NCBI RefSeq assembly: GCF_003002955.1
Contig: NZ_PVTJ01000006.1
Location: forward strand, 346,502-410,501
Source: Glycomyces artemisiae
GTDB taxonomy: Bacteria > Actinomycetota > Actinomycetes > Mycobacteriales > Micromonosporaceae
Direction: 5' to 3'
Length of the DNA: 64,000 nucleotides
The notes under the pieces are model-generated. The model did no database searches, had not been told where the DNA came from, and saw only the letters and a list, made by a program, of their open reading frames with translations. Below, piece by piece: positions 16,171-23,701 of this stretch (position 1 is its first letter; each line of letters starts with the position of its first letter). The translations under genes were made by a program, and so were the position numbers.

Positions 16171-17088
16171 ATGCTCCGTCGCCCCCGCCGGAAGCTGGTC
16201 GCGCTGATCGGCGCGCTCACGTTCGCACTGGCCCTGGCCACCGGGATCTCGATGTCCGCCGCCAACGCGCAGACCGCCTGCGCCGCAGCATGGAACGCGG
16301 GCTCGGTCTACACGCAGGGCAACACCGTCTCCTACAACGGCAACAACTGGACCGCCCAGTGGTGGACACAGGGCGAGACGCCCGGCACCACCGGCGAGTG
16401 GGGCGTGTGGCGCAACCCGGTCGCCTGCGGCGGCGGGTCGACCGACCCCGGCGACCCCGGCACCCCCAGCGGCCTCGACGTCACCGAGGCCCAGTTCAAC
16501 CAGATGTTCCCGAACCGAAACTCCTTCTACACCTACCAGGGCTTCGTCAACGCCACCGCGTCCTACCCGGCGTTCGGCAACACCGGGAGCGCCACCGTCC
16601 AGAAGCAGGAAGTGGCCGCGTTCCTCGCCAACGTCTCCCACGAGACCGGCGGCCTGGTCCACATCGTCGAGCAGAACACCGCGAACTACCCCCACTACTG
16701 CGACGCCGGCCAGTCCTACGGCTGCCCCGCCGGGCAGGCCGCCTACTACGGCCGCGGCCCGATCCAGCTGAGCTGGAACTTCAACTACAACGCCGCGGGC
16801 AACGCCCTCGGCCTGCCGCTCCTCACCAACCCGTGGCTCGTGGAGCAGAACGCCACGGTCGCATGGCAGACCGCCCTCTGGTACTGGAACACCCAGTCCG
16901 GCCCCGGCACCATGACCGGCCACACCGCCATGACCTCCGGCGCGGGCTTCGGCGAGTCCATCCGGTCCATCAACGGCTCAATCGAGTGCAACGGCGGCAA
17001 CCCCGCCCAGGTCCAGAGCCGCGTCACCAAGTACCAGTCCTTCACCTCGATCCTCGGCGTCGCGCCGGGGTCCAACCTCTACTGCTGA
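16171..17088 (+). CDS. Secreted GH19 chitinase with CBM5/12 domain
   Basis: Endochitinase of 305 residues. A Sec signal peptide (cut near ANA-QT, residue 33) is followed by a CBM5/12 chitin-binding module (about 35-85: WNAGSVYTQGNTVSYNGNNW, AQWWTQGETPG), a short Asp/Pro/Gly linker (88-101) and a GH19 catalytic domain (102-305). Glu158 in SHETGG and Glu167, nine residues on, match the two catalytic acids of family 19; YYGRGPIQLSWNFNY is the substrate-cleft motif. Layout and length match Streptomyces ChiC/ChiF-type enzymes. It is monocistronic, with a strong hairpin after the stop. Confidence 0.96.
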   Translation: MLRRPRRKLVALIGALTFALALATGISMSAANAQTACAAAWNAGSVYTQGNTVSYNGNNWTAQWWTQGETPGTTGEWGVWRNPVACGGGSTDPGDPGTPSGLDVTEAQFNQMFPNRNSFYTYQGFVNATASYPAFGNTGSATVQKQEVAAFLANVSHETGGLVHIVEQNTANYPHYCDAGQSYGCPAGQAAYYGRGPIQLSWNFNYNAAGNALGLPLLTNPWLVEQNATVAWQTALWYWNTQSGPGTMTGHTAMTSGAGFGESIRSINGSIECNGGNPAQVQSRVTKYQSFTSILGVAPGSNLYC

Positions 17089-17103
17089 TGAGGGGATGAG
17101 GAC

Positions 17104-17140
17104 GCGGGCCGGCCGGGGACCCATCGCCCGGCCGGCCCGC
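17104..17140. terminator. Hairpin between convergent chitinase and 17146-17682 gene
   Basis: Perfect 14-bp stem, GCGGGCCGGCCGGG and CCCGGCCGGCCCGC, with a 9-nt loop, 15 bp past the chitinase stop. No T-run; likely a shared, GC-rich terminator for both strands. Confidence 0.75.
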
Positions 17141-17145
17141 GCCGT

Positions 17146-17682
17146 CTACATCAGCTCGCCGGTGTACCGGTTGCGGCGCACCTCGATCACGCCGAAGCGG
17201 ATGCTGTGCGTGAACGCCCACTTCTCCCCGGGGATCTCCGCGGCCTGCTCCTTCACGGCCCTGCTCAGCAGCCGCTCCGGAATCCGCACCCCCGGGCCGC
17301 GGTCGACCCGCCGCACCCCGTTCGACGCCGCGATCCCCGCCGCGCCCATCGCGGCGAACACGCAGATCATCGGCGGCCAGGCGAACCCGCCGGTCGCGAA
17401 CAGCACCACCGCCGCCGCGACGAATGCCGCCGCCAGCCCGAAGACCCCCAGCACGATCCCGTTGCGCCGCCGCTGAAGCCGCACGTGCTCCTCGGGCGCG
17501 GACACGAGCACCGGCAGCCGCAGCGAGCACTCGGGGCAGGGCAGCACGATCGACTCTGAACCGGTGTCGGGCACGTCGACCGACGCCGCGAGATCGATTC
17601 GGCTGCTGCGGATCATGTTGTCGTCGGCGTGGTAGATGGAGCCGTGGAGGTGGCCGACGACCACCGGTGTCGGGGTTGCCAT
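17146..17682 (-). CDS. Hypothetical membrane protein with a CxxC motif
   Basis: 178-residue protein that I do not recognise. Start is the ATG at 17682, preceded by GGAGG. The N-terminal half is soluble and includes LPCPEC (Cys49, Cys52), a possible metal or redox pair. Two adjacent hydrophobic segments follow (about 75-120), then a charged cytoplasmic tail ending in IEVRRNRYTGELM. It converges with the chitinase gene but shares no obvious role with it. Confidence 0.65.
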   Translation of the reverse strand: MATPTPVVVGHLHGSIYHADDNMIRSSRIDLAASVDVPDTGSESIVLPCPECSLRLPVLVSAPEEHVRLQRRRNGIVLGVFGLAAAFVAAAVVLFATGGFAWPPMICVFAAMGAAGIAASNGVRRVDRGPGVRIPERLLSRAVKEQAAEIPGEKWAFTHSIRFGVIEVRRNRYTGELM

Positions 17683-17864
17683 TGCGGGGTTCCTCCATGG
17701 GGTCCGTTGCGGCGCAGAGGGGAGCGCGGCGATTCGCCCCACTCTAGAACCGGACCGGCTCCCCGGTCCAGTACGGATGGAGCAGCGGGCCGGCCGGGGC
17801 TCCACCAAGCCCCGACCGGCCCGCGCAGGGCCGCGCGCATCCTGGGGAGATGCGGGCCCTTCAG

Positions 17865-17906
17865 GCTCCGCGGCCCGCCCGAGGTTCAGTCGCCGGGCCG
17901 CGGAGC
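17865..17906 (-). terminator. Hairpin downstream of the 17917-18526 gene pair
   Basis: 13-bp perfect stem, GCTCCGCGGCCCG and CGGGCCGCGGAGC, with a 16-nt loop, starting 11 bp past the stop of the minus-strand gene. Confidence 0.6.
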
Positions 17907-17916
17907 GCCTTGGGGG

Positions 17917-18243
17917 TCAGTCGGTATCGGGATCCTTGATCAGGGCCTCGCACTGCTGCATGATCCACGGGCACCACGCGTCGCCCTTCCAGGCGCGGCT
18001 CCACACCGGGACGTCCTCGGCGTCGTCGGTGAACCGGCAGCACTCGCGCGGGCCGGCGCCGTCGTCCACGTCCAGGAGGTAGTCGGTCACCCGGCCCGCA
18101 CGGCCCGGATAGTCGGGGCCGAGATCGTAGAGGGTGAACACCGCAGGGCCCCTGCGGAAGTCGCCGAGATACCCGTCCACGCCGGGCTTGCCGTCCGAGC
18201 GGAGGTTGTACGGGTCGTCGCCCGCGACGACCGCCTCACCCAT
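17917..18243 (-). CDS. Small hypothetical protein, second gene of a coupled pair
   Basis: 108 residues, no recognised domain. It has no signal peptide or membrane segment, is acidic, and holds five cysteines (CCRF, WCPW, QQCEA), which could be functional. Its ATG overlaps the end of the preceding gene by 8 bp (ATGGGTGA), so the two are translated together. The same-strand pair is isolated from other genes by a terminator on one side and a promoter region on the other. Confidence 0.6.
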   Translation of the reverse strand: MGEAVVAGDDPYNLRSDGKPGVDGYLGDFRRGPAVFTLYDLGPDYPGRAGRVTDYLLDVDDGAGPRECCRFTDDAEDVPVWSRAWKGDAWCPWIMQQCEALIKDPDTD

Positions 18244-18526
18244 CACAAAACCGGGAGTCGTCGGCCGCGGCGAGGCGCGGCCGGTAGAACGCTCGGAACG
18301 CCTGCTCCTCCACCCACACTTTCGCCTGCGGCTTGAGCGTCCGCCAGAACCGGCCCCAGGTCGCTTTCAGGTCACCGGAGTTCAACCCCGACACCACCAG
18401 GACCACGTCGTCGCCAGCCGCCCCGGTGACCACCTGGAACGAGTCGGGCGCATCCGCACTCGACGCGATGACCGTATAGGAGCGGTAGTCGTCGCGAAAG
18501 CCCCCGACCGCATTTCGGTCGCTCAT
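18236..18526 (-). CDS. Small hypothetical protein, first gene of a coupled pair
   Basis: 96 residues from the ATG at 18526 (MSDRNAVGGFRDDYRSYT); the open frame continues upstream, but that part is basic and has no start signal, while GGAGGCG lies just before this ATG. The body, with a beta-rich VVLVVSG stretch and a tryptophan-rich WGRFWRTLKP, resembles no family I know. Together with its 8-bp-overlapping neighbour it may form a two-component unit such as a toxin-antitoxin or immunity pair, but nothing in either sequence proves this. Confidence 0.6.
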   Translation of the reverse strand: MSDRNAVGGFRDDYRSYTVIASSADAPDSFQVVTGAAGDDVVLVVSGLNSGDLKATWGRFWRTLKPQAKVWVEEQAFRAFYRPRLAAADDSRFCDG

Positions 18527-18546
18527 AGCACGCCTCCAATTCAGAC

Positions 18547-18562
18547 TGTCGGCTTCCCGACA
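18547..18562. promoter_or_regulatory. Inverted repeat in the promoter of the 18526 gene
   Basis: Perfect repeat TGTCGG-cttc-CCGACA; a third CCGACA half-site follows at about 18572. It lies 20 bp upstream of the minus-strand start, so it is placed for autoregulation. Confidence 0.45.
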
Positions 18563-18678
18563 CTTTCTCGCCCGACAGCCGGGCGACCTTCGATGAATCG
18601 AATCTATGCGTTTCCAAAGGGAGAAGGAAGATTCGACACCCGAGCAGTTCATGCAGGTAAGAGGCTTACGAAAGGCTT

Positions 18679-18753
18679 ACCGGAAAGTTCTGCGCCGCAA
18701 CCTTTCCGGTCCCCAATCCCCTATTGCCGACCGCAGAAGCGCTTGTGTACTGT
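18679..18753 (+). promoter_or_regulatory. Inverted repeat and promoter upstream of the XRE regulator
   Basis: ACCGGAAAG (18679-18687) and CTTTCCGGT (18702-18710) form a perfect 9-bp inverted repeat with a 14-nt loop. Directly downstream is a promoter-like pair, TTGCCG (18724) and TACTGT (18748) spaced 18 bp, leading to the regulator start at 18796. A repeat of GGCTTAC occurs at 18664-18680. Confidence 0.5.
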
Positions 18754-18795
18754 CTCGTTACGGTCCGTTCCCACCAACGAACTCAGGGAGGCGCC

Positions 18796-19599
18796 ATGCC
18801 GCTCGCAAAAGTCGCGGATTGGTATTACAAAGCCGAACTCGAAGCACTCGTTGCGGAGACCGACCTCACCAACGTTCAGATCGCCGCGGAGCTCGGCGTG
18901 AGTACCAGGACCATAACCAACTGGATTACCGGCGAGACTCGGCCGAAGGCGGGCATGGCAGCGATGCTCGCTCAGATCTGCGGCGCCAGCGAGAAGCGGA
19001 TCCAGTTCCTGACCCATGTCATCAACCAGCTCGACAAGGGAACGGTCGTCTCTGACCTGGAGAAGCGGAACATCTTCATCGTGGAGCGAGCCGAGGCGAC
19101 CTACGGCGAGTTCTGGAAGTTCGAATCCTGCTACATCCCTGGGCCCCTTCAAGACGAGCGCTACCACATGGAAGGACTGCCCGGCCACGGCGATCAGCCT
19201 ATGACCCACTGGCAGAGGAAGCTCCGCCGCAAACTCACGCTCCGTCGTCGCAGGCCCCGCCCCGCGATGCGCTACCTCATTGGCGCGCAGGCGATCCGAC
19301 ATCTCGCCCGATGGGAGTGGGGCCCGGATTTCTTCGAGACACTGGTCGAGGAGGCCAACCAACAGAACTGCGAGATCCGGATTCTCGATGGTATTTACCG
19401 AGGCGCAGAGCACTCATTTGAGGTCTACCTGCCTGCCGGGCGGCAACAAGCGGGGCCAAGGTTCGTGTATGTCGAAACGTTTGACCAGAGCCGACACATT
19501 GAAGATGACATCAAGTTCGGCTTGTACCATAATCAGGTCAAGGAGTTGTGGTCATACGGAAGCCCGATTGGAAGGTCGCTGAATGACTGGGTTCACTAG
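18796..19599 (+). CDS. XRE-type regulator with DUF5753 domain (Scr1 family)
   Basis: 267-residue transcription regulator. The N-terminus has a helix-turn-helix (about 24-46: LTNVQIAAELGVSTRTITNW) and the rest is the DUF5753 effector domain seen in the large actinobacterial Scr1 regulator family, which pairs with DUF397 proteins. Family hallmarks include the WKFESCYIPGPLQ-type segment after the HTH and the LIGAQAIRHLA stretch. The ATG is chosen for its AGGGAGG ribosome site; an in-frame upstream extension (to 18724) runs through the promoter. It overlaps the following DUF397 gene by 17 bp. Members often control development or antibiotic genes. Confidence 0.88.
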   Translation: MPLAKVADWYYKAELEALVAETDLTNVQIAAELGVSTRTITNWITGETRPKAGMAAMLAQICGASEKRIQFLTHVINQLDKGTVVSDLEKRNIFIVERAEATYGEFWKFESCYIPGPLQDERYHMEGLPGHGDQPMTHWQRKLRRKLTLRRRRPRPAMRYLIGAQAIRHLARWEWGPDFFETLVEEANQQNCEIRILDGIYRGAEHSFEVYLPAGRQQAGPRFVYVETFDQSRHIEDDIKFGLYHNQVKELWSYGSPIGRSLNDWVH

Positions 19600-19828
19600 C
19601 TGGCGAAAGAGCACCCGCAGCTCAGCTGCATCGGACAGCAGCTGCGTCGAGTGCCGCGTCACCTGGCGAAAGAGCACCCGCAGTGGCGCGCAGACCGACA
19701 GCAGCTGCGTCGAGGCCCGCCAGCACTCCGGCGAATTCCAGGTCAGAGACTCCAAGCTCGGTCACGACTCCCCCATCTTCGACCTCAGCACCCCCGACTT
19801 CAAGGCCCTCCTCAGCACCGCTGCATAA
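19583..19828 (+). CDS. DUF397 protein with duplicated N-terminal motif
   Basis: 81-residue partner of the XRE/DUF5753 regulator. The complete DUF397 domain covers about residues 28-80 (WRKSTRSGAQTDSSCVEA ... VRDSKLGHDSPIFDLSTPDF). Before it stands a second copy of the first 21 residues, WRKSTRSSAASDSSCVECRV, so the protein is longer than the usual 55-65 residues of the family. In the Scr1 model the small DUF397 protein antagonises or modulates its HTH partner. Its ATG lies inside the end of the regulator gene. Confidence 0.88.
   Translation: MTGFTSWRKSTRSSAASDSSCVECRVTWRKSTRSGAQTDSSCVEARQHSGEFQVRDSKLGHDSPIFDLSTPDFKALLSTAA
19601..19726 (+). repeat. 63-bp in-frame tandem duplication in the DUF397 gene
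   Basis: Units 19601-19663 and 19664-19726, each 21 codons. The first 20 nt and an 18-nt core (gacagcagctgcgtcgag) are identical in both, so the duplication is fairly recent. It copies the N-terminal WRKSTRS...CVE segment. Confidence 0.85.
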
Positions 19829-19847
19829 CCGCCCTAAAGCTTCCGAA

Positions 19848-19876
19848 GGCCGCCGTCGCAATCCGCGACGGCGGCC
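19848..19876. terminator. Bidirectional terminator hairpin
   Basis: Perfect 12-bp stem, GGCCGCCGTCGC and GCGACGGCGGCC, loop AATCC, between the convergent DUF397 and DUF6069 genes. Confidence 0.8.
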
Positions 19877-19891
19877 CTCTGCTGCTGCGCT

Positions 19892-20314
19892 TCAGCTCTC
19901 GCGAGCGGGTTTCGGCTTGGCGAAGACCGGGACGAGGATCGCGGCCACCACGACGTGCATGGCGATGAGCACCGCGGTCGTGGCCGCGGTGGCCTCCGTA
20001 TAGAAGGGCGGGACCATCTCGATCGCGAAGATGAGCCCCGCGCCGATGAGCCACAGCAGCACGGCCTTGCGAGGGGCGAAGCGGTCAAGGAGAGCGCGGG
20101 CGATCCACCCGAGGCCGCCCGCGAGGAGGGTCATGACCGCGGCGTTGGGGAAGCCGACCTCAATGGGGTCCTGGCCGGGGTTGGCGGCCAGCATGTCGAC
20201 TCCGGCCGCCTGGGCGATCACAGCGGTGAGCCCGGCCGCGAGGACCGCGGCGACGAGGGCGATGAGGCGGGCACGCCAGACCGGCGCAGTCACAGTGTTA
20301 TCTATTTTGGACAT
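19892..20314 (-). CDS. DUF6069-like four-helix membrane protein
   Basis: 140 residues with four hydrophobic helices and a positively charged C-terminus (KPKPARES), the form of the DUF6069 family, which is of unknown function and common in actinobacteria. The ATG is preceded by a GGAG at 9 nt. It is divergent from the AraC-type regulator gene, with 132 bp between, so it may be a target of that regulator. Confidence 0.65.
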   Translation of the reverse strand: MSKIDNTVTAPVWRARLIALVAAVLAAGLTAVIAQAAGVDMLAANPGQDPIEVGFPNAAVMTLLAGGLGWIARALLDRFAPRKAVLLWLIGAGLIFAIEMVPPFYTEATAATTAVLIAMHVVVAAILVPVFAKPKPARES

Positions 20315-20446
20315 ATGACGATCTCCACTGCCTTGGATTTCATTTCCGGGGGAACATCATCGAAGGTAGGTCCGGGGACGCCGGTCGCCAATCCGCGAGC
20401 GTCCTCGCTTCATGTCCGATCGTCCCGCCCCGGATAGGCTTCACCG

Positions 20447-21412
20447 ATGGACGTGCTCAGCGATGTCATGACGGTGCTGCGGACCGGCAGGCCCTTCGCG
20501 GCCCGGTTCGCGAAGTCGGGGCCGTGGTCCGACCACCGGATCGGCCGCCCCAACGGATTCGGCGTGCAGCTCATGGTGCGCGGCACCGCGGTCGCGGTCA
20601 CCGAAGGCGGCGAGACGTACAAGCTCGGCCCCGGTGACGCCCTGCTCGTCCCCCACGGCGCCGCGCACCTGGTCGCCGACTCGCCCGACACGCCGCCGGG
20701 GCCGCGGTGCGAACCGGGCCATGCGTTCCCCGGCGCGGTGCTCCGCTCCGACGACCCCGAGGCCACGCACGTGATCCTCTGCCTCGCATACGAACTCGCG
20801 CCGAACCGGAACCACCCGCTCATCGCGACGCTCCCCGATTTCGTCCACATCCCGGCCGACCCGGGCGAGCGGCCCGGGCTCGCCGGCGCGATCGCCATGC
20901 TCGACGGCGAGCTTGCCTCCGAGCAGCGCGGCGGCGACACGCTCGTTCCTGCGCTGCTCGACGCGGTCCTGATGTACCTGCTGCGCGCGCTCCTCGGCCC
21001 CCGCACCGTCGAATGCCGCTTCGCGGGCTGGGCGACGGCCTTGGCCGACAAGGCGGTCGGGCCCGCGCTGGAGGCGATCCACGCCGCCCCGGCCCGCCAG
21101 TGGACCGTCGCGTCGCTCGGCGAGGTCGCCGGGCTGTCGCGCTCGGCGTTCGCGAAGCGGTTCACGGAGCTGGTCGGGCAGCCGCCGCTCGCGTACCTCA
21201 CTTCGTGGCGGCTGACGATGGCCGCGCGGCTCCTCGCCGACACCGAGGCGCCCCTGGCGTCGATCGCGCGGCAGGTCGGCTACGGGTCGGAGTTCGCGTT
21301 CGCCGCCGCGTTCAAGCGCGACTTCGGCACCCCGCCAGGGCAGTTCCGCAAGCAGGCGCCCGCGTGCGACCCGGGCGCCGAGCCGTTCCGGCGCGAGGCG
21401 GTCGCGGTCTGA
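20447..21412 (+). CDS. AraC-family regulator with cupin domain
   Basis: Transcription regulator of 321 residues. The N-terminal AraC_binding_2/cupin_6-type sensor (about 10-195) holds the jelly-roll pattern GVQLMVRGTAVAV ... LGPGDALLVPHGAAHLV. The C-terminal region (about 220-310) has the two helix-turn-helix units of AraC proteins, WTVASLGEVAGLSRSAFAKRF and APLASIARQVGYGSEFAFAAAF. Proteins of this type usually control a neighbouring transporter or oxidoreductase gene; the divergent DUF6069 gene and the downstream Pr6Pr gene are the candidates. The inducer is unknown. Confidence 0.92.
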   Translation: MDVLSDVMTVLRTGRPFAARFAKSGPWSDHRIGRPNGFGVQLMVRGTAVAVTEGGETYKLGPGDALLVPHGAAHLVADSPDTPPGPRCEPGHAFPGAVLRSDDPEATHVILCLAYELAPNRNHPLIATLPDFVHIPADPGERPGLAGAIAMLDGELASEQRGGDTLVPALLDAVLMYLLRALLGPRTVECRFAGWATALADKAVGPALEAIHAAPARQWTVASLGEVAGLSRSAFAKRFTELVGQPPLAYLTSWRLTMAARLLADTEAPLASIARQVGYGSEFAFAAAFKRDFGTPPGQFRKQAPACDPGAEPFRREAVAV

Positions 21413-21452
21413 AACCACCCGGGCGCCGCCCCGCTCCGATACGCTCCCGCGC

Positions 21453-22136
21453 ATGGGAGTGCGGATGAGCGGGCGGATGCGGGCGAGCCGGGCGTGGCAC
21501 GGGGCGCTGTTCGCGATCGTGCTGGCGGCGTTGGTGACGCAGGTGGTGCTGGTCGTGCAGGGTGGAACCGACGTGAACGCCGCCGAGGGCGCCGGGGACG
21601 CGGACCTTCAGGAGCGGCTGATCCGGCTGTTCTCCTACTTCACGATCCAGAGCAACATTCTCGTGCTGGCCGCCTCCGGGCTCCTCGCCGCGGACCCGAA
21701 GCGCGACGGGCGGGCGTGGCGGGTGCTGCACCTCGACGCGCTCCTCGGGATCGTCATCACCGGGATCGTGTTCGCGCTGATCCTCGCGCCGCTGGTCCAC
21801 CCCGTGGGCGTGGCGTGGTGGGTGAACGCGGCGTTCCACTACGTCAGCCCGGTCGCGTTCCTGCTCGGGTGGCTGGTCTTCGGGCCGCGCGGGCAGGCCG
21901 ACGGGCGCACTGCGTGGCTGGCGTTCCTGTGGCCGGTCGCGTGGATCGCCTACACGTTCTGGCGCGGCCGCGAGACCGGCTGGTTCCCGTACCCGTTCCT
22001 CGACGCCGCCGAGCTCAGCTGGACGCGGGCCGTGCTCAACACGGCCGGAGTGCTCCTCGCCGCGCTGCTCCTCGCGGCGCTCGCGCAGCTGGTGGACCGG
22101 CTTCTCAAGCCCGCTTCCGCGCCCGCAAGGCGATGA
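21453..22136 (+). CDS. Pr6Pr-family six-helix membrane protein
   Basis: 227 residues with about six membrane helices and the motif LFSYFTIQSNILV, typical of Pr6Pr (FAR-17a/AIG1-like) proteins, some of which are lipid hydrolases in eukaryotes; bacterial function is not known. Two in-frame ATGs (residues 1 and 5) are possible starts. It sits 40 bp after the AraC gene. Its 3' end overlaps the 3' end of the convergent MFS gene by 32 bp, so both C-termini are read from opposite strands of the same DNA. Confidence 0.8.
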   Translation: MGVRMSGRMRASRAWHGALFAIVLAALVTQVVLVVQGGTDVNAAEGAGDADLQERLIRLFSYFTIQSNILVLAASGLLAADPKRDGRAWRVLHLDALLGIVITGIVFALILAPLVHPVGVAWWVNAAFHYVSPVAFLLGWLVFGPRGQADGRTAWLAFLWPVAWIAYTFWRGRETGWFPYPFLDAAELSWTRAVLNTAGVLLAALLLAALAQLVDRLLKPASAPARR

Positions 22137-23316
22137 CGACGACCGGGATCAGCAGGGCCGCGCCGATCCACAGCACCGAAGTCGGGCCTGAGCCGTCGAC
22201 CACGAAGCCGCCCGCGAACGAGCCGGCGGCGATCGACAGGTTGAACATGACGGTGTTCAGCGAGGTCGCGATCTCGACCTCGCCGGGCTCGGCGGCGTTC
22301 ATGTACCAGGTCTGCACGGCCGGGGACACCAGGCCGTAGCCCGCGCCCCACAGGATGAGGACCGCGGCGGCCGAGAACAGGTCGCCGACGGCGAACGCCA
22401 TGAGCGCCATGCCGAGCGCCATCATGACGCCGAGCGCGGCGAGCGTGCCCTTCAGGTGCTTGCCGATGAGCGAGCCGGAGGCGACGGTGGCGATGAGCGC
22501 GGCCGCGCCGAACACGAGCAGCAGGCCCGAGACCCGCGAGGCGGCGAGGCCGTTGGCCTGGAGGATCGGGCTGATGAACGTGTAGGCGATGAAGTGGCCG
22601 GTGACGATGAAGAACGTCAGGGCCAGGCCCGTGCGCACGGCCTTGTTGCGGCGCACCAGGTTCGGCAGCGACGCGAACGAGACCGTCGTCTGCGACGGGA
22701 GCTTCGGCACGAGCAGCGCGATGGCGGCCATCGCGGCCAGCGCGAGGACCATGAGCGCCAGGAGCGCTGCGCGCCAGCCGTAGTGGTCGCCGATGAGCGT
22801 CCCGGCGGGGACGCCGAGGACGGTGGCGGCGCCGATGCCGCCGTAGACGGCGGCGGTCGCGCGGGGCACGTCGCGGGCGGGGACGAGGCGCAGGGCGATG
22901 CCTCCGGCGACGGCCCAGAACGCGCCGATGGCGACGCCGACGAGGACGCGGGCGGTCAAAAGCGTGCCGAAGGTGGTGGCGGTGGCGGCGCCGACGTTCG
23001 CGCCCGCCACGAGCAGGGCGAGGCCCAGGAGCACGAGGCGGCGGTCGAGGCGGCGGGTGAGGACGATGCTCAGGGGCGCGGCGACGGCGGCGACGAGGCC
23101 GGGGACGGTGACCATGAGCCCGGCGGTGCCTTCGCTGACGCCCAGCTCGGCGCCGATCGGCGTGAGGAGGCCCACAGGGAGGACTTCGGAGGTCATGACG
23201 ACGAAGACGCCGAGGGAGACGGCGGCCACGGCGAGCCACTGCTTCGGGGTCGCGCGCTCGGGCGCGGCGACGGAGGTGGCGGTCGCGGAGGAGAGGGGGC
23301 GGTCGAGGGTGGTCAC
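22105..23316 (-). CDS. MFS transporter, DHA1 drug-efflux type
   Basis: Twelve-helix major facilitator protein of 403 residues. Family features are TSEVLPVGLLTPI in helix 1, the loop motif VLTRRLDRRLV between helices 2 and 3, and YGGIGAATVLGVPAGTLIGD (motif C-like, antiporter signature) in helix 5. It groups by appearance with AraJ/Cmx-type drug or sugar efflux proteins. It is divergent from the CDF gene and tail-to-tail overlapping with the Pr6Pr gene. Substrate unknown. Confidence 0.92.
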   Translation of the reverse strand: MTTLDRPLSSATATSVAAPERATPKQWLAVAAVSLGVFVVMTSEVLPVGLLTPIGAELGVSEGTAGLMVTVPGLVAAVAAPLSIVLTRRLDRRLVLLGLALLVAGANVGAATATTFGTLLTARVLVGVAIGAFWAVAGGIALRLVPARDVPRATAAVYGGIGAATVLGVPAGTLIGDHYGWRAALLALMVLALAAMAAIALLVPKLPSQTTVSFASLPNLVRRNKAVRTGLALTFFIVTGHFIAYTFISPILQANGLAASRVSGLLLVFGAAALIATVASGSLIGKHLKGTLAALGVMMALGMALMAFAVGDLFSAAAVLILWGAGYGLVSPAVQTWYMNAAEPGEVEIATSLNTVMFNLSIAAGSFAGGFVVDGSGPTSVLWIGAALLIPVVVIALRARKRA

Positions 23317-23701
23317 GGCGGCGCTCCAAGCGGTTCAGAGTCGGTTCTCGGCAGGACCCTTGCGGGTCGTATTGCCGGAACCGGTCCACCACTCGGTCCG
23401 CGCGCAGGCGATGCGGGAGGCGTCCGTACAGGGGCCGCGGCCTGCGGGCCGAAGCCGGGGCGCTGAGGGCCCCTTGGCGGTGTACGGGCGTTTGCCCTGG
23501 CCGGAAGCGCGTTGTACTTCCGGGGCGTCGCCTGCTTCTACGGTACCAGCGTCCGGGGACACACCGCCCGTTCGAACGGCGGTAGCGTTCACCACCGGAC
23601 GGGACGGCCGCCTCTCCCCGCGAGCGGGGTGGCGGGCCCATGACAGACTCGTCCTGCGCCGCACGCAGCGCGCGCACGTTCATGGAAGGAATCTCGGGCG
23701 C
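23317..23701. other. Divergent promoter region between MFS and CDF genes
   Basis: 385 bp without a supported gene. It should hold both divergent promoters, but I cannot place convincing -35/-10 pairs. A short palindrome, CCGTTCGAACGG (near 23570), is the main visible structure. Short open frames here have no ribosome sites or recognisable products. Confidence 0.5.

Noticed and set aside
19583..19828. Frameshift or sequencing repeat error in the DUF397 gene
   Set aside because: The two units differ at many positions, so they are real copies, and the frame is kept.
23560..23585. TTCGAA palindrome as a LexA box
   Set aside because: It lacks the CGAAC-N4-GTTCG spacing of the actinobacterial LexA site.
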